Shown: positions 17,204 through 26,394, counted from the stretch's first letter. The stretch is DNA of 64,000 bases from JAHBWV01 sp964588385 (GCA_964588385.1 CAZPPG010000010.1:21597-85596); one strand, 5' to 3'. Notes: generated from the sequence alone by a model not told the origin. Translations and numbers: made by a program.

Positions 17204-19216
17204 ATGCCCTCCGGCCATCAGCCATCTCCATCTGTTCCTGGCGCGCCGGGCCAGACGCCCACATCGTCTGCCGGGCTATTGGCCCTGATCGCGGACGTCG
17301 AGCGCCAGCTCTCCAGTCTCCGCGAGGCCGATGCGCAGCGTCAGGTCGCGGAAGAGGCGCTCGCCGCACGTGAGTCGGCGGCCGAGGAGCTCGAGCAGAG
17401 GGCCCAGGCATCACTTCGCGAGAACGAGACGCTTGCCGAGCAGCTCCGAGTTCAGCGGGAAGAGATCGACGCGGAGACGGCCCGCGTGCAGGCGGATCGC
17501 GAAGCGGTCGCCGCCGAACGTCTTGAACTAGAGGCGCATCGCGTCGAGCTTGAGAGGGAACTCGAGCGGATCTCTGAACTCGAGCGGATTGCGCTCGAGA
17601 CCCGCACGGCCGCAGAGTCCGCGCGTCAGCAGGCTGCCGAGCAGGCCGCCAGCGCCCAGCAGGCGGCGGAGGAGGCGGATCGCAAGCGGTCGCAGATGGA
17701 GCGAACGCTGGCTGAGCGTGCGGCGGCGTTCAGAGCGGCTGAAGAGCGCATGGAGCAGCGGGCGACGGACGCGAGCGCAATGATCGCCGAGGCACAGTCG
17801 CTGGCCGACGGGCACGCCTCACGCATCAGGTCGCTGGAGTCTGATCTTCAAGCTGCGAAGGCCGAGGCGTCAAAGCTCGCGGCTGACCTTCAGGACAAGT
17901 CTCAGGTGATTGCGTCGCGCAACGAAGAGTTGAAGACGCTGCGCGCACAGGCCGCGACGCTCCGGGAGCGTTCGGGTGGCGACAGCCAGCTCAAGAAGCA
18001 GGTGGCCGAGCTTCAGGAAGCTCAGGTCCGCGCGCTCGCCGAGGCCGACTCCATGCGGGCCGCACTGGCCACGAGCGAGGCGAAGGCGAGCGAGTATCTT
18101 CGGCACATCGCGGAGGTCGAGGGCCAACTGGCCGAGGCTCAGAAGGCCCTGGAAGCGGCGGGGACTTCCGACCCGAGCGTGGATGGCGAGGTTCGTGGAC
18201 AACTGGAGGCGTTGACACTCGCCCGTGACGAGGCCATGGCGGATGCCGCGAAGCTTCGAGAGTTCGCGCGCACGCTGGGGCAGGAACTCGCGGCGGCGCG
18301 TGCGGCGTCGGAGCAGGGCGGATCGATGGGACCCGAGCCCACGGATGCGTTCGTCGCGGCGCGGCGCAGGCGTCTGCTCCGTCAGCGCAAGCTGCTGCGA
18401 GGACAGTCGGAGAAGATCAAGCGGGCCGGAGAAGCGGTCCGAGAACGCTTTGAGCAGGTTGAGCAGATCCTGACACAGCGGGCCGAGTTGATCGCGGCGC
18501 GGAAGAGCGTTGAGGAGGCCAAGCGGAAGCTGCGTTCGCGGCAGGCCCGGAGCGGGGCGCTGGCCGCGATCTTTTATGTCAGCATGGCGATGCTGATCTA
18601 TGCGGGTGTCGGCTGGGTGGTCGCGCAAAATGTTGCTCCGGCGGTCTATGCCGTGACGGCGCAGGTGCAGGCGGACGGATCCGGCCGGCCCCTGTCGGCG
18701 GCGGAGCTGGATGAATGGCAGCGATACCACGAGGAGCTGATGACGGATCCTCGCTTCATGGAAGTTGCGTCCGAGAAGCTGAAGCAGCGCGGCATCGCCT
18801 CGCTCGCCTCGCCGACGGCGCTGAAGGATCGCCTTGGGCGGGATCTGACGCTGATCACCGACGCACCAGGATCGCTGACCATTGAGCTGCGCGGTCTCGG
18901 GGCCGAGAAGACGAAGCGGGAGCTTGACACGATCGTCACGACGTTCGTGCGGACCGCCAATGCGGCCCGAGAGCGCCGAGTTGACGGATCGAACACGATC
19001 ATCGCTGCCCAGCCCGCAGCGGCCGAAGCGCCGCTGTATGACGAGCGGATCTACTACGCGGGCGGGATCGCGGGAGGCCTGACGCTGTTGTCGTCGCTCG
19101 CGGCGTTTGTGCTGTGGCGTAAGCTCTACGAGGCCAAGGCGTCGATCGAACGCACCGACGAGTTTGACGGCCTCATGGATGAGCGTCGCTGGCAAATGCC
19201 GACGCGGCCGTCCTGA
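17204..19216 (+). CDS. Large coiled-coil inner-membrane protein with a Wzz-like two-TM module
   Basis: A 670-residue protein. Residues ~20-420 are almost pure coiled coil rich in Glu, Ala, Arg and Gln (for example ADVERQLSSLREADAQRQVA). A strongly basic stretch (AARRRRLLRQRKLLRGQ) leads to a first membrane segment at ~449-471 (GALAAIFYVSMAMLIYAGVG). A ~145-residue extracytoplasmic domain follows (YHEELMTDPRFMEVASEKLK, then GSLTIELRGLGAEKTKRELD), and a second membrane segment at ~615-640 (IYYAGGIAGGLTLLSSLAAF). Two membrane helices flanking such a domain recall polysaccharide chain-length regulators (Wzz/GumC), but the long cytoplasmic N-terminal coil is not usual for them. The start at 17204 has GGGGAG upstream. 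No polysaccharide genes are adjacent. Confidence 0.8.
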   Translation: MPSGHQPSPSVPGAPGQTPTSSAGLLALIADVERQLSSLREADAQRQVAEEALAARESAAEELEQRAQASLRENETLAEQLRVQREEIDAETARVQADREAVAAERLELEAHRVELERELERISELERIALETRTAAESARQQAAEQAASAQQAAEEADRKRSQMERTLAERAAAFRAAEERMEQRATDASAMIAEAQSLADGHASRIRSLESDLQAAKAEASKLAADLQDKSQVIASRNEELKTLRAQAATLRERSGGDSQLKKQVAELQEAQVRALAEADSMRAALATSEAKASEYLRHIAEVEGQLAEAQKALEAAGTSDPSVDGEVRGQLEALTLARDEAMADAAKLREFARTLGQELAAARAASEQGGSMGPEPTDAFVAARRRRLLRQRKLLRGQSEKIKRAGEAVRERFEQVEQILTQRAELIAARKSVEEAKRKLRSRQARSGALAAIFYVSMAMLIYAGVGWVVAQNVAPAVYAVTAQVQADGSGRPLSAAELDEWQRYHEELMTDPRFMEVASEKLKQRGIASLASPTALKDRLGRDLTLITDAPGSLTIELRGLGAEKTKRELDTIVTTFVRTANAARERRVDGSNTIIAAQPAAAEAPLYDERIYYAGGIAGGLTLLSSLAAFVLWRKLYEAKASIERTDEFDGLMDERRWQMPTRPS

Positions 19217-19255
19217 GCCGGGCTTCAGGGACGAACGTTCATTCACAAACAAAGG

Positions 19256-19274
19256 AGGGGCCGGATCGGCCCCT
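19256..19274 (+). terminator. Hairpin terminator after the coiled-coil protein gene
   Basis: AGGGGCC and GGCCCCT form a 7-bp stem with a 5-nt loop, followed by CTTGTTG; on the other strand it is followed by CCTTTGTTTG. It sits between convergent genes (coiled-coil protein on plus, anti-sigma factor on minus) and may serve both. Confidence 0.65.
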
Positions 19275-19332
19275 CTTGTTGCATTGCATGTCGGGTGTGC
19301 AGTGATTCAGACGGCGTGGGAGGGGGATTCTC

Positions 19333-20130
19333 TCAGGCCCTGCCCTTGCCGGCGACCATGAGCGGGGTCATGTCGCCCTTGGATCCGGGGCCCAGGATCG
19401 CGAGATTTCCTGCGGCCGCGCCGGCCTTGACGTCCCGGGTCATGAGACCGCCGCTTGAATCGAACTCCGCGAGAACGTCGACGATGTTTCCGCTCTCGTC
19501 GATGACGGCGAGCTTGTAGGCGTCGCCGGTCTGGCGGGGCAAATTGAGGTAGAAGAGGCGAGCGGACTGCCAGTCCGGATTCAGCCAGAGCGAGGCCTCG
19601 CCGGAGACAGAGGGATCGGTCGAGGTGAACATCACGCGCTGCGTCTGCTGGTTGAAGAGCATGTCGCGGATGTGGTTGGGGCCGAGGGTTTCAAGCATGC
19701 GTGACAGCAGGATGTCATTGCCGATCGTGGATTCGAGCTCGTCATACCGCACACGCATCTGGATAGTGGTGACGGCGAAGACGACGGCCGCGGCGGCGCA
19801 GCCCAGGGCGCCGGCGCGCCAGATCGGCGAAACCCGCTTGCTTCCGATGATCGGCGGGACGGTGCGTCCGGCGGCGTTGCGGTGCGCGGTTTCCTGCTCG
19901 GTGATGGCGGCTCGGACGCGAGCCAGCACGCGGGCGCGGAGGTCGCTGGAGGCTTCGACATCGGGGAGCATCGCGGAGAGATCGGAGAAGCGAACCTGCT
20001 CTCGACGGATCTGCGCCTGAACCGCAGCGGGTGAGGAAGCAAACGCACGCTCGAATGCATGGCGCTCCTCGTCGTCGAGGAGCCCGTGCACGTCGAGCAG
20101 GGCGAGTTCCGTCAGTTCCTGGACTTTCAT
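19333..20130 (-). CDS. Anti-sigma factor, RskA-like
   Basis: A 265-residue single-pass membrane protein. The N-terminal ~90 residues resemble an anti-sigma zinc-finger-type helical domain (LTELALLDVHGLLDDEERHA) but lack a clear HxxxCxxC. A membrane segment follows at ~105-122 (WRAGALGCAAAAVVFAVTTI), then an extracytoplasmic domain of the RskA C-terminal type (SVSGEASLWLNPDWQSARLF, YLNLPRQTGDAYKLAVIDES). It overlaps the sigma gene by ATGA, so the two are translationally coupled, the usual arrangement for a sigma factor and its inhibitor. The signal it senses is unknown. Confidence 0.88.
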   Translation of the reverse strand: MKVQELTELALLDVHGLLDDEERHAFERAFASSPAAVQAQIRREQVRFSDLSAMLPDVEASSDLRARVLARVRAAITEQETAHRNAAGRTVPPIIGSKRVSPIWRAGALGCAAAAVVFAVTTIQMRVRYDELESTIGNDILLSRMLETLGPNHIRDMLFNQQTQRVMFTSTDPSVSGEASLWLNPDWQSARLFYLNLPRQTGDAYKLAVIDESGNIVDVLAEFDSSGGLMTRDVKAGAAAGNLAILGPGSKGDMTPLMVAGKGRA

Positions 20131-20702
20131 ACCACCGGCTCCTCATTCACACGCTCTCTGAGCCGCACCAATGCGCGACTGAGCGCCGACTTCACAGTCC
20201 CCAATGGAGTTCCGAGTTCCTCACCGATCTGCCTGAGGGTCTGTCCCCCCAGATACGCACGGACCACGACGGTCCGCTGCAACTCCGGCAGAGTTTCGAT
20301 CTTTTTCATCAAAGCCGCAAACTGCTCCTGGCGCTCGGGAGTGGAGATGTCCACGCCATGCGAACCGGCGAACCCAGCCTGCGATTCGTCGAGGGACCCC
20401 GCCCGGACCCGGGCACGGGTCCGCCGAAGCTTGTCAACCAGGTGCCGACGGGAGATCAACATCACCCAGGTCACCAGAGCCGCTCGCTTCGGGTCGTAGC
20501 GACCCGCCGTTCTCCACAGCCGAACGAAAACCTCCTGAACCGCATCCTCCGCTTCGGCCCGTGTGGGCATGGCTTGGAACGCCAAACGAAACACCAGTGA
20601 GCCGAATCGGTCGTACAACTCGCCGATCGCCTTGTCCTCGTTGGAGGCAACGCGCCTCATCAGGTCCAAGTCGGCGTCATCTTGTTCACGCCTGTCCGTC
20701 AT
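20127..20702 (-). CDS. ECF RNA polymerase sigma factor
   Basis: A 191-residue sigma-70-family factor with only regions 2 and 4. Region 2 is seen in IGELYDRFGSLVFRLAFQAM and AEAEDAVQEVFVRLWRTAGR, and region 4 in IETLPELQRTVVVRAYLGGQ with the helix-turn-helix TLRQIGEELGTPLGTVKSAL. The start at 20702 gives the normal family N-terminus; an upstream frame extension contributes only Arg-rich residues. Its stop overlaps the downstream anti-sigma gene. It probably autoregulates the pair, but I could not assign a promoter. Confidence 0.93.
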   Translation of the reverse strand: MTDRREQDDADLDLMRRVASNEDKAIGELYDRFGSLVFRLAFQAMPTRAEAEDAVQEVFVRLWRTAGRYDPKRAALVTWVMLISRRHLVDKLRRTRARVRAGSLDESQAGFAGSHGVDISTPERQEQFAALMKKIETLPELQRTVVVRAYLGGQTLRQIGEELGTPLGTVKSALSRALVRLRERVNEEPVV

Positions 20703-20770
20703 ACCCCACGCTCCTGCGCGACGGCTCTGTCGGGCGGCATCCGACCGCCCTATGGCTGTACGCACGGGGT

Positions 20771-20791
20771 GAAACCGGGATGCCCGGTTTC
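20771..20791. other. Perfect 9-bp hairpin upstream of the sigma factor gene
   Basis: GAAACCGGG and CCCGGTTTC form a perfect inverted repeat with a 3-nt loop, 69 bp upstream of the sigma factor start. It lies in the 278-bp gap between divergent genes, where nothing else was recognised. It could be an operator, a 5'-UTR hairpin or an unrelated inverted repeat. Confidence 0.5.
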
Positions 20792-20980
20792 GATGGATTC
20801 ACGATCAGTTCAAGCGCGGATCGCGATTTTGTTCGTATCATGTACGGCTAACCGGGCTGCGAGCGAGGCGGATATCCCCCAAGTATGAAAACGGGGGCGA
20901 TTTGGTCCTTGCGGCAGTCTTCACGGATCGTTATCGTGGGACCATCGCGAGGGTGGGATCCGAGCGAGCGGAGGGGCAGC

Positions 20981-21811
20981 ATGCATCCTCGTGGTGCACA
21001 AGATTGCGGGTTCGGCACCAAAACGACGCGTGTTCTCGTGGCCCGACGGTCCACGGAGCACTCGCTCGTGAGGAACGCACGCCCTGCATTCTCGCTCGTT
21101 GATGTGCTGGTGACACTCTTTGTCATCGCTCTGCTGCTTGGCATCATGTTGCCGAGCATGAATCAGGCGCGTGAAACGGCCCGACGGGTTGTGTGCGCCT
21201 CCAACGTTCGCCAGATCGGTCTTGCCGTCGCGATGTATGCCGACGACTCCAAGAACCACATTCCGTACACGGTTTTCGCGCCGCCCGGGGCAAAGCCCGA
21301 GGACCTTGAGCTCGCCGACACGGTCATCGTGCGGTTCAACGCCGAGCGGTTCAATGGGGACGAGGAGCTGCGTTTCCAGTGGGACGGGCTGGGACTGCTG
21401 TATACGGGCGAGTACCTTGCTGCGCCTCCCGCTTACTACTGCCCCTCGCACACGGGCGATCACCCCTTCACGGCATACTCGCGCCATTGGAAGGGCGAGG
21501 ACGGAGAGATCGTCTCCAACTATCAGTATCGCGGCCTTGGTCCCAACGGCGCGACCCGTCTGTTTCAGATTGAGCCGGCACGCTCGGCCATCGCCGCCGA
21601 CGGCTTGCGCACGCAGGCTGACTTCAACCACTCGCTCGGGCTGAATGTGCTGCGTGCGGATCTGGCAATCGTCTGGTTCGCGGATGTGGGTCGGCAGATC
21701 TACAACCAGCTTCCGATGTCCGAGGACATGTTCGAGAGCTCGTCCACAATGGACAACATCTGGATGCAGATTGATCGTCAGACGACGAGCAGCCCCGACG
21801 GCCCGAGCTGA
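20981..21811 (+). CDS. Pilin-like protein with N-terminal methylation-type helix and H-X9-D tail
   Basis: A 276-residue protein with a type II secretion/pilin-like N-terminal helix: RPAFSLVDVLVTLFVIALLL. The cleavage site is unusual, with Ala instead of Gly at -1 and Asp instead of the conserved Glu at +5, so processing may be altered. Near the C-terminus, HSLGLNVLRADLAIVWF matches the H-X9-DG motif of the planctomycete prepilin family except that Leu replaces the Gly. The region between is globular, with YYCPSHTGDHPF. The ATG at 20981 has a strong RBS (GGAGGGG). A GTG at 21068 directly before the helix would give a shorter leader and is the alternative. Confidence 0.82.
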   Translation: MHPRGAQDCGFGTKTTRVLVARRSTEHSLVRNARPAFSLVDVLVTLFVIALLLGIMLPSMNQARETARRVVCASNVRQIGLAVAMYADDSKNHIPYTVFAPPGAKPEDLELADTVIVRFNAERFNGDEELRFQWDGLGLLYTGEYLAAPPAYYCPSHTGDHPFTAYSRHWKGEDGEIVSNYQYRGLGPNGATRLFQIEPARSAIAADGLRTQADFNHSLGLNVLRADLAIVWFADVGRQIYNQLPMSEDMFESSSTMDNIWMQIDRQTTSSPDGPS

Positions 21812-21874
21812 TCGACGCTCGGGAGGCGGCTTGAGCGAGGCGTGCTCCGGGCGAGTGGATACCCTGCTGACATC

Positions 21875-22945
21875 ATGTTTGAGAGCCGAAAGTCTGCCGA
21901 GCCGTTGCGCTATCGCTTCACGGCCCTGATGTGCGTCGTCCTCGCGATCTGGGGATGCGGATCGGCGTACGGGGAGATCGTTCCAGCGCGGGCGTATTAC
22001 GGCGTGAATCGAGCGATCCCGGTTGAGGTGCGATTGCCGGAGGGATCGCAGGGCGCGGCGTCGATCCAGCTTCTGGAGCCTGTGAGCGCGACCATTGTCG
22101 CGACGTCCGCAGTAGAGCCGGGGCTTGTTGATCTGGCCTCACACTTTCCGGTGCTGTGGCGGGCGCCGTCGCCGCGTGTGCTGTATGCGCAGCTTGTTGT
22201 GGGTGAAGAGAAAGTCGGCCCGGCGCTGGTTCTTCGCCCGCTGACGGAGCCGAAGCCGGCGATGCTTCTGAATCCTGAGAGCAACGCGCCGTGGTTCATG
22301 GATCCGAAGACAGGCAAGCCCTCGTTCGATGCTCGCTCGGGTGTTGTCACGTTCGGACCGGCTGAGGAGGCCGCATTCACGGGCATCCGCGCGGAGGTCG
22401 ACAAGGTCGCGGTCGTCACGACATCGCTGGGCGAGATTCGGTTCGTGATGCGTCCCGATGCGGCGCCCAGCACGGTTCAGAACTTTCTCGACCTGGTGCG
22501 CGGCGGTTTCTACACGGACATCGTGATCCATCGCATCGTTCCGGTACGGGCCGATGGGTCTCCGTTTGTGGTGCAGTTCGGAGATCCGACGGGAACGGGC
22601 AACGGCGGCCCGGGATACTCGATTGATCTGGAATCGAGCGCACTGGCGCACGACCTTGGGGTGCTCTCCATGGCGCGGGCGACAGAGCCCAACACCGCCG
22701 GGTCGCAGGTCTTCATCTGTCTCAGCCGCGAGGGGACGAAGCATCTTGATGGTCGCTACGCGGCCTTCGCGGAGGCGATCTCGGGGACGGAGGTCATCCG
22801 CGCGCTCGCGGCGGTGCCTGTGGATGCGGAGGGCCGCCCGCTTGATCCGCCGCGCGTGATCTCCATCACACTTGAGGATGCACCGCCGTACGGCACGGGT
22901 CCCAAGCCGATCTCATTCAAGGATGAGCTGCCGGGGACGCGCTGA
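21875..22945 (+). CDS. Exported cyclophilin-type peptidyl-prolyl isomerase
   Basis: A 356-residue protein with an N-terminal hydrophobic leader (FTALMCVVLAIWGCGSAYGE), a ~130-residue unassigned N-terminal domain, and a C-terminal cyclophilin domain. The latter starts at VAVVTTSLGEIRFVMRPDAA and includes TVQNFLDLVRGGFYTDIVIH, the catalytic Arg in HRIVP, QFGDPTGTGNGGPGYSIDLE, MARATEPNTAGSQVFICLS and LDGRYAAFAEAISG. It would speed proline isomerisation outside the cytoplasm. The start at 21875 gives a short basic N-region before the leader. It converges on the outer-membrane barrel gene, 17 bp away. Confidence 0.9.
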   Translation: MFESRKSAEPLRYRFTALMCVVLAIWGCGSAYGEIVPARAYYGVNRAIPVEVRLPEGSQGAASIQLLEPVSATIVATSAVEPGLVDLASHFPVLWRAPSPRVLYAQLVVGEEKVGPALVLRPLTEPKPAMLLNPESNAPWFMDPKTGKPSFDARSGVVTFGPAEEAAFTGIRAEVDKVAVVTTSLGEIRFVMRPDAAPSTVQNFLDLVRGGFYTDIVIHRIVPVRADGSPFVVQFGDPTGTGNGGPGYSIDLESSALAHDLGVLSMARATEPNTAGSQVFICLSREGTKHLDGRYAAFAEAISGTEVIRALAAVPVDAEGRPLDPPRVISITLEDAPPYGTGPKPISFKDELPGTR

Positions 22946-22962
22946 GCCGGCACGGACGGATC

Positions 22963-23904
22963 TCAGAACTCGACCTTCGCCTCAAGCCCGAAGAAGATCG
23001 ACGGATCGGCATCGACGTCGTCGACCTCGTCGCCGTCTTCATTTCGGAACTCGAACTTCTGGTAGGCGTAGGTTCCGACTTTGCCGGTCAGTGTGAACCT
23101 GTCGAGGGCTCGCCAGGAGGCGGCAAACGCGACGGGGACGCGCGTGTCTTCCATCGCGCCCTCCGGGATCGCGTTGTCGTCGTTCAGGCGATAGTCACGG
23201 GTCGTGTAGAAAGCCTCCACCGAGAGTTCGAGCCGCTCGGTGGCCTGATACTGGAGCGCAAGGCCGGGCTTGCTCTCGTTGGTGAGCGTCCAGCGATCGT
23301 TGATTTTCCAGTCGACGGTCAGGGCGGGGATGAAGATCGCGTCGTCCTCAAGGCGTGAGCCGACGATGAAGCCGAAGCCGAGCGACAGGCGGTCGTTCAC
23401 TCTGTAGTTGGCAGCGCCGATCGCGCCGGCGGTGAACGCGTCGCCGAGGTCGGCATCCTCCTCTCCGGCCCAGCGGAAGATGCCGCCGCCGATCAGCGTC
23501 CAGCGGTCCCCGGCCTTGACGCTGATGGTGGGAGTCAGGTTGTACAGGAACGCGTCGTCAATGGGCTCTCCGCCACCAAGGACGGCCTCGTAGTCATCAA
23601 AGTCATAGAACGAGTACTCAGCGCCGAGGCCAAGTCCGAGCCCGACGCGGTCGTTGACGCGATAGCGAACGCCGAAGTCGGCGCCGACGCGCGTTGTCGA
23701 GACCTCGCCGTCGTCGTCCAGGTCCGCGCTCAATCCGAACTCTGACTTTGCGGTCAGGGAGAAGCTCAGGCGCGAGGGCGCGCCGCGGGGCTCCGCCGAA
23801 TCCTGCGCGAGCGCGGGATCGACCACGAGCGTCGCGCTCACTAAGGCGGCGCCGAGCAGGGCGGAACTCGAGCAAAATCCGGAAAGCATCAAGCGTGTGT
23901 GCAT
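22963..23904 (-). CDS. Outer-membrane beta-barrel protein (DUF6268-like)
   Basis: A 313-residue protein with a signal peptide (hydrophobic core LLGAALVSATLVV, then DPALAQD cleavage). The mature part alternates short amphipathic strands with turns and ends in Phe (LEAKVEF), as barrel proteins recognised by the BAM machinery do. Strands such as RVGADFGVRYRVNDRVGLGL, NYRVNDRLSLGFGFIVGSRL and RWTLTNESKPGLALQYQATE support a porin-like barrel. Family assignment to DUF6268 is a resemblance by eye. No partner is apparent in the neighbouring genes. Confidence 0.8.
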   Translation of the reverse strand: MHTRLMLSGFCSSSALLGAALVSATLVVDPALAQDSAEPRGAPSRLSFSLTAKSEFGLSADLDDDGEVSTTRVGADFGVRYRVNDRVGLGLGLGAEYSFYDFDDYEAVLGGGEPIDDAFLYNLTPTISVKAGDRWTLIGGGIFRWAGEEDADLGDAFTAGAIGAANYRVNDRLSLGFGFIVGSRLEDDAIFIPALTVDWKINDRWTLTNESKPGLALQYQATERLELSVEAFYTTRDYRLNDDNAIPEGAMEDTRVPVAFAASWRALDRFTLTGKVGTYAYQKFEFRNEDGDEVDDVDADPSIFFGLEAKVEF

Positions 23905-23984
23905 GCGGCGGCTCCGTGCGTTGGCGCATCCCCCTTCGGGCTGCGCCGCACTGTAGCCGATCGAGAGTCGGTGTGTCCGTCGGC

Positions 23985-25196
23985 CTACCAGGGCCGAAGC
24001 CGCATCTCACGCTCGATGCGCACCGGTTCGCCGAAGTGCGCGATGAACTCCTCCCGCAACTCGATCGGCGTGCGGCGTCCGGGATCCCCCGTTGCCAGGG
24101 ACTCCATGTACCTCGCGAGCGCTTCGGAGCGGTGGCGAGCGAGGTATCTCACCAGCGCCTCACTCATCTGGTACATGCTGCGCAGCCGGTCCGGGTCCTC
24201 ACGAGGGGGCGAATCGCGCATGATGAGTGATTCCAGAGGCACCCTTGCCGCCGCCGTCCCATCGGTTTGCTCCGCCCCGACCGCTTCGGCCAGCAGACGC
24301 TCTCGCAGCCCGTCGCGCTTTCGATCCGGCGCCCCCACCGTCTCCCCGATCGGCTCAAAGGCGGAAGCCAGGCCCTCGCTCAGCCAGAACGGCTGCGTCC
24401 GCGCCCTCGTCTGGGTGCCAGTTCGGAACGCCACCATGTGGGCGGCCTCGTGCATCGCCCGAACGGTCAATCCATCGGAGGGCGCCGCGCTCGGGTCGTC
24501 GGCGTACATCGCCATCCGCTCTTTGGAGGGTGCGTAGTGACCACCGAACCCGGACGCATCGAGACCGTCCTCGGCCGCGGCGAACGCGATGTATCCCTCT
24601 CGCTCAGCAAACAGCACGCAGAGGTGCTTGCTCGGCTCCGGAGCCGGATTCAGCCCGGCTCGTCGGGCCCACCTGATGAACTCGGTGCGCGTCCTCTCGA
24701 GCGTGCCCATGCGTGCGCTGGCAACCTGCGCTGTAGCGTCCGACAGCATCACCACGTGGGTGCTCTCGTATCGCGCGAATCGTGTTCCGACCACTCTCGA
24801 AAGCGACGCGACTCTGGCCTCATCGATCGGCATGGAGCCCCGCCGCTCGTGTAACTGCCAGAGCAGGCCGACCGCGCCGGTTCGATGGGCGGGTTGAACG
24901 CTGGCCTGGCGGAGCAGAACCTCGGCCCGCGCGACATCCCCGTTCCGGAGCAACCTGGCGCCGATCTCAAGTGCCGAATCGCCGGCCGCGACGCCGTCAT
25001 CGCGCGGTGAGTCCGATGGCTTCTTCTCGCCGGTCGGAAGGGCAAGAGGCGTGACACCGCGGTGCTCGATGTCCCGCGGCATCCGGATGGGGGGATGCGC
25101 CGGCGGCCCATCTGGCCCCCTCTGACGGAGCGCGGGCGTTGATGCTGCCGGGGCGGCGAACAGAGCGGTGATGAGCATCCGACACACCGGGCGCAT
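23985..25196 (-). CDS. DUF1570-type putative secreted metallopeptidase
   Basis: A 403-residue exported protein (leader MRPVCRMLITALFAAPAAS). A helical region at ~65-125 (IGARLLRNGDVARAEVLLRQ) resembles a TPR. It is followed by THVVMLSDATAQVASARMG and a DUF1570-like region with a zinc-type HExxH motif HEAAHMVAFRTG (residues ~249-260) and FWLSEGLASAFEPIGE, in which the Glu could be the third ligand. Such proteins are abundant in planctomycetes and presumed peptidases. The ATG at 25196 is used; a TTG one codon earlier is possible. No strong RBS is visible. Confidence 0.8.
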   Translation of the reverse strand: MRPVCRMLITALFAAPAASTPALRQRGPDGPPAHPPIRMPRDIEHRGVTPLALPTGEKKPSDSPRDDGVAAGDSALEIGARLLRNGDVARAEVLLRQASVQPAHRTGAVGLLWQLHERRGSMPIDEARVASLSRVVGTRFARYESTHVVMLSDATAQVASARMGTLERTRTEFIRWARRAGLNPAPEPSKHLCVLFAEREGYIAFAAAEDGLDASGFGGHYAPSKERMAMYADDPSAAPSDGLTVRAMHEAAHMVAFRTGTQTRARTQPFWLSEGLASAFEPIGETVGAPDRKRDGLRERLLAEAVGAEQTDGTAAARVPLESLIMRDSPPREDPDRLRSMYQMSEALVRYLARHRSEALARYMESLATGDPGRRTPIELREEFIAHFGEPVRIEREMRLRPW

Positions 25197-25275
25197 CAAC
25201 CAGAAATCGACTCTGAGATTTGACGCGTCGAGCCGCTCTGGCGATCGCTCCGTTTATGCGGGTCATGCGGGTGGC

Positions 25276-26394
25276 TCATTCGTTACAACCGTGCCGTACG
25301 CGCTCCAGGAGGGCGGCCTCGATCGTCAGCCCCGGTCCGAAGGCGAGCATGACCGCTCGCGCCGCGTCGCTCAATCGGGAGATCCGGTCAAGGATGAAAA
25401 GCACCGTGGGCGAGGACATGTTCCCATGCCCCCGCAGAATGGCCCGCGAGTGGGACAGACACGCCTCCGGGATTCCGAGCGCATCTCGCGCGGCATCCAG
25501 CACGCGCGGCCCCCCTGGGTGGATCGCCCATCCGATGCCCTCAAGCTCGTCTGGACCGACGCCGCTCCGTCCTAACCACTCCCGAGCCCAGTCGCCTAGT
25601 CGCGAGCGCACGATCTCGGGCACACTCTCGGCGAGTGTCATCTCGAATCCTCGGTCCCCGATTCGCCACTCCATCGCCTCGCGAGTTCCCTCCAGCAGGC
25701 AGGAGGCCGTAGAGAGCAGACGCCACTGGCCACCCGCGCCATGATCAGGGGTGAGCACGATCGCTGCGGCGCCATCCGCAAACAGGGCGTTGGCAACCAC
25801 GCGATCAGGGCGCAGCTCGTCGCGCATGTGGAGCGTGCACAACTCAACGCAGACGATGAGCGCGGCGGCGGGGAGCTCGCTTTGCCGCTCGACGAGCGCA
25901 TCCGCGACTCGTAGGGCGTTGATCGCGCCGTGGCATCCCATGAAACCGACGTGGGTTCGCTCAATGCCGCGGGACAGCCCGAGCGCATCGACGAGCATCG
26001 TGTCGACGCCCGGCGAATCGAAGCCTGTACACGACGCGGTGACCAGATGCCGAAATGCACCGGCGGGCTTTCCCGAACGCTCGATGGCCTGGGTTGCTGC
26101 GTGGATGGCGAGCGAAGCGGCTTCGACGCGGTAGACCTCCATCCGTTCGCCGGTGGTCGGGCTCCCATCGGCGCGAGTGCGGTAGAACGACTGGAGGGGC
26201 GCCTGCGTATCGGGTGTGGTGGCGTTGGCGACCACGCTGCCGCGTCGATCGATACCCGATCGACGGTGGATGGCGTCGATGAATCGCGCGTCCTTGCCTT
26301 GGGCGTGAGAGATCGCCTGCGCCAGTTGCGAGGCCTGCACCTGCGAGATCGAGTGTGCCGGCGGCCCCGTCCCTATCGCGCGAATGACACTCAT
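25276..26394 (-). CDS. Type III polyketide synthase (chalcone/stilbene synthase family)
   Basis: A 372-residue homodimer-type enzyme that condenses malonyl-CoA onto an acyl starter. The catalytic triad is visible: Cys154 in VGFMGCHGAINA, His292 in IGWAIHPGGP and Asn325 in LRGHGNMSSPT. The length is typical (350-400). The start overlaps the upstream oxidoreductase stop by ATGA, so translation is coupled. With the methyltransferase and the FAD oxidoreductase it matches the srs-type gene set that makes methylated, hydroxylated alkylresorcinols in Streptomyces; the product here is inferred to be a modified phenolic or quinone lipid. Confidence 0.92.
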   Translation of the reverse strand: MSVIRAIGTGPPAHSISQVQASQLAQAISHAQGKDARFIDAIHRRSGIDRRGSVVANATTPDTQAPLQSFYRTRADGSPTTGERMEVYRVEAASLAIHAATQAIERSGKPAGAFRHLVTASCTGFDSPGVDTMLVDALGLSRGIERTHVGFMGCHGAINALRVADALVERQSELPAAALIVCVELCTLHMRDELRPDRVVANALFADGAAAIVLTPDHGAGGQWRLLSTASCLLEGTREAMEWRIGDRGFEMTLAESVPEIVRSRLGDWAREWLGRSGVGPDELEGIGWAIHPGGPRVLDAARDALGIPEACLSHSRAILRGHGNMSSPTVLFILDRISRLSDAARAVMLAFGPGLTIEAALLERVRHGCNE

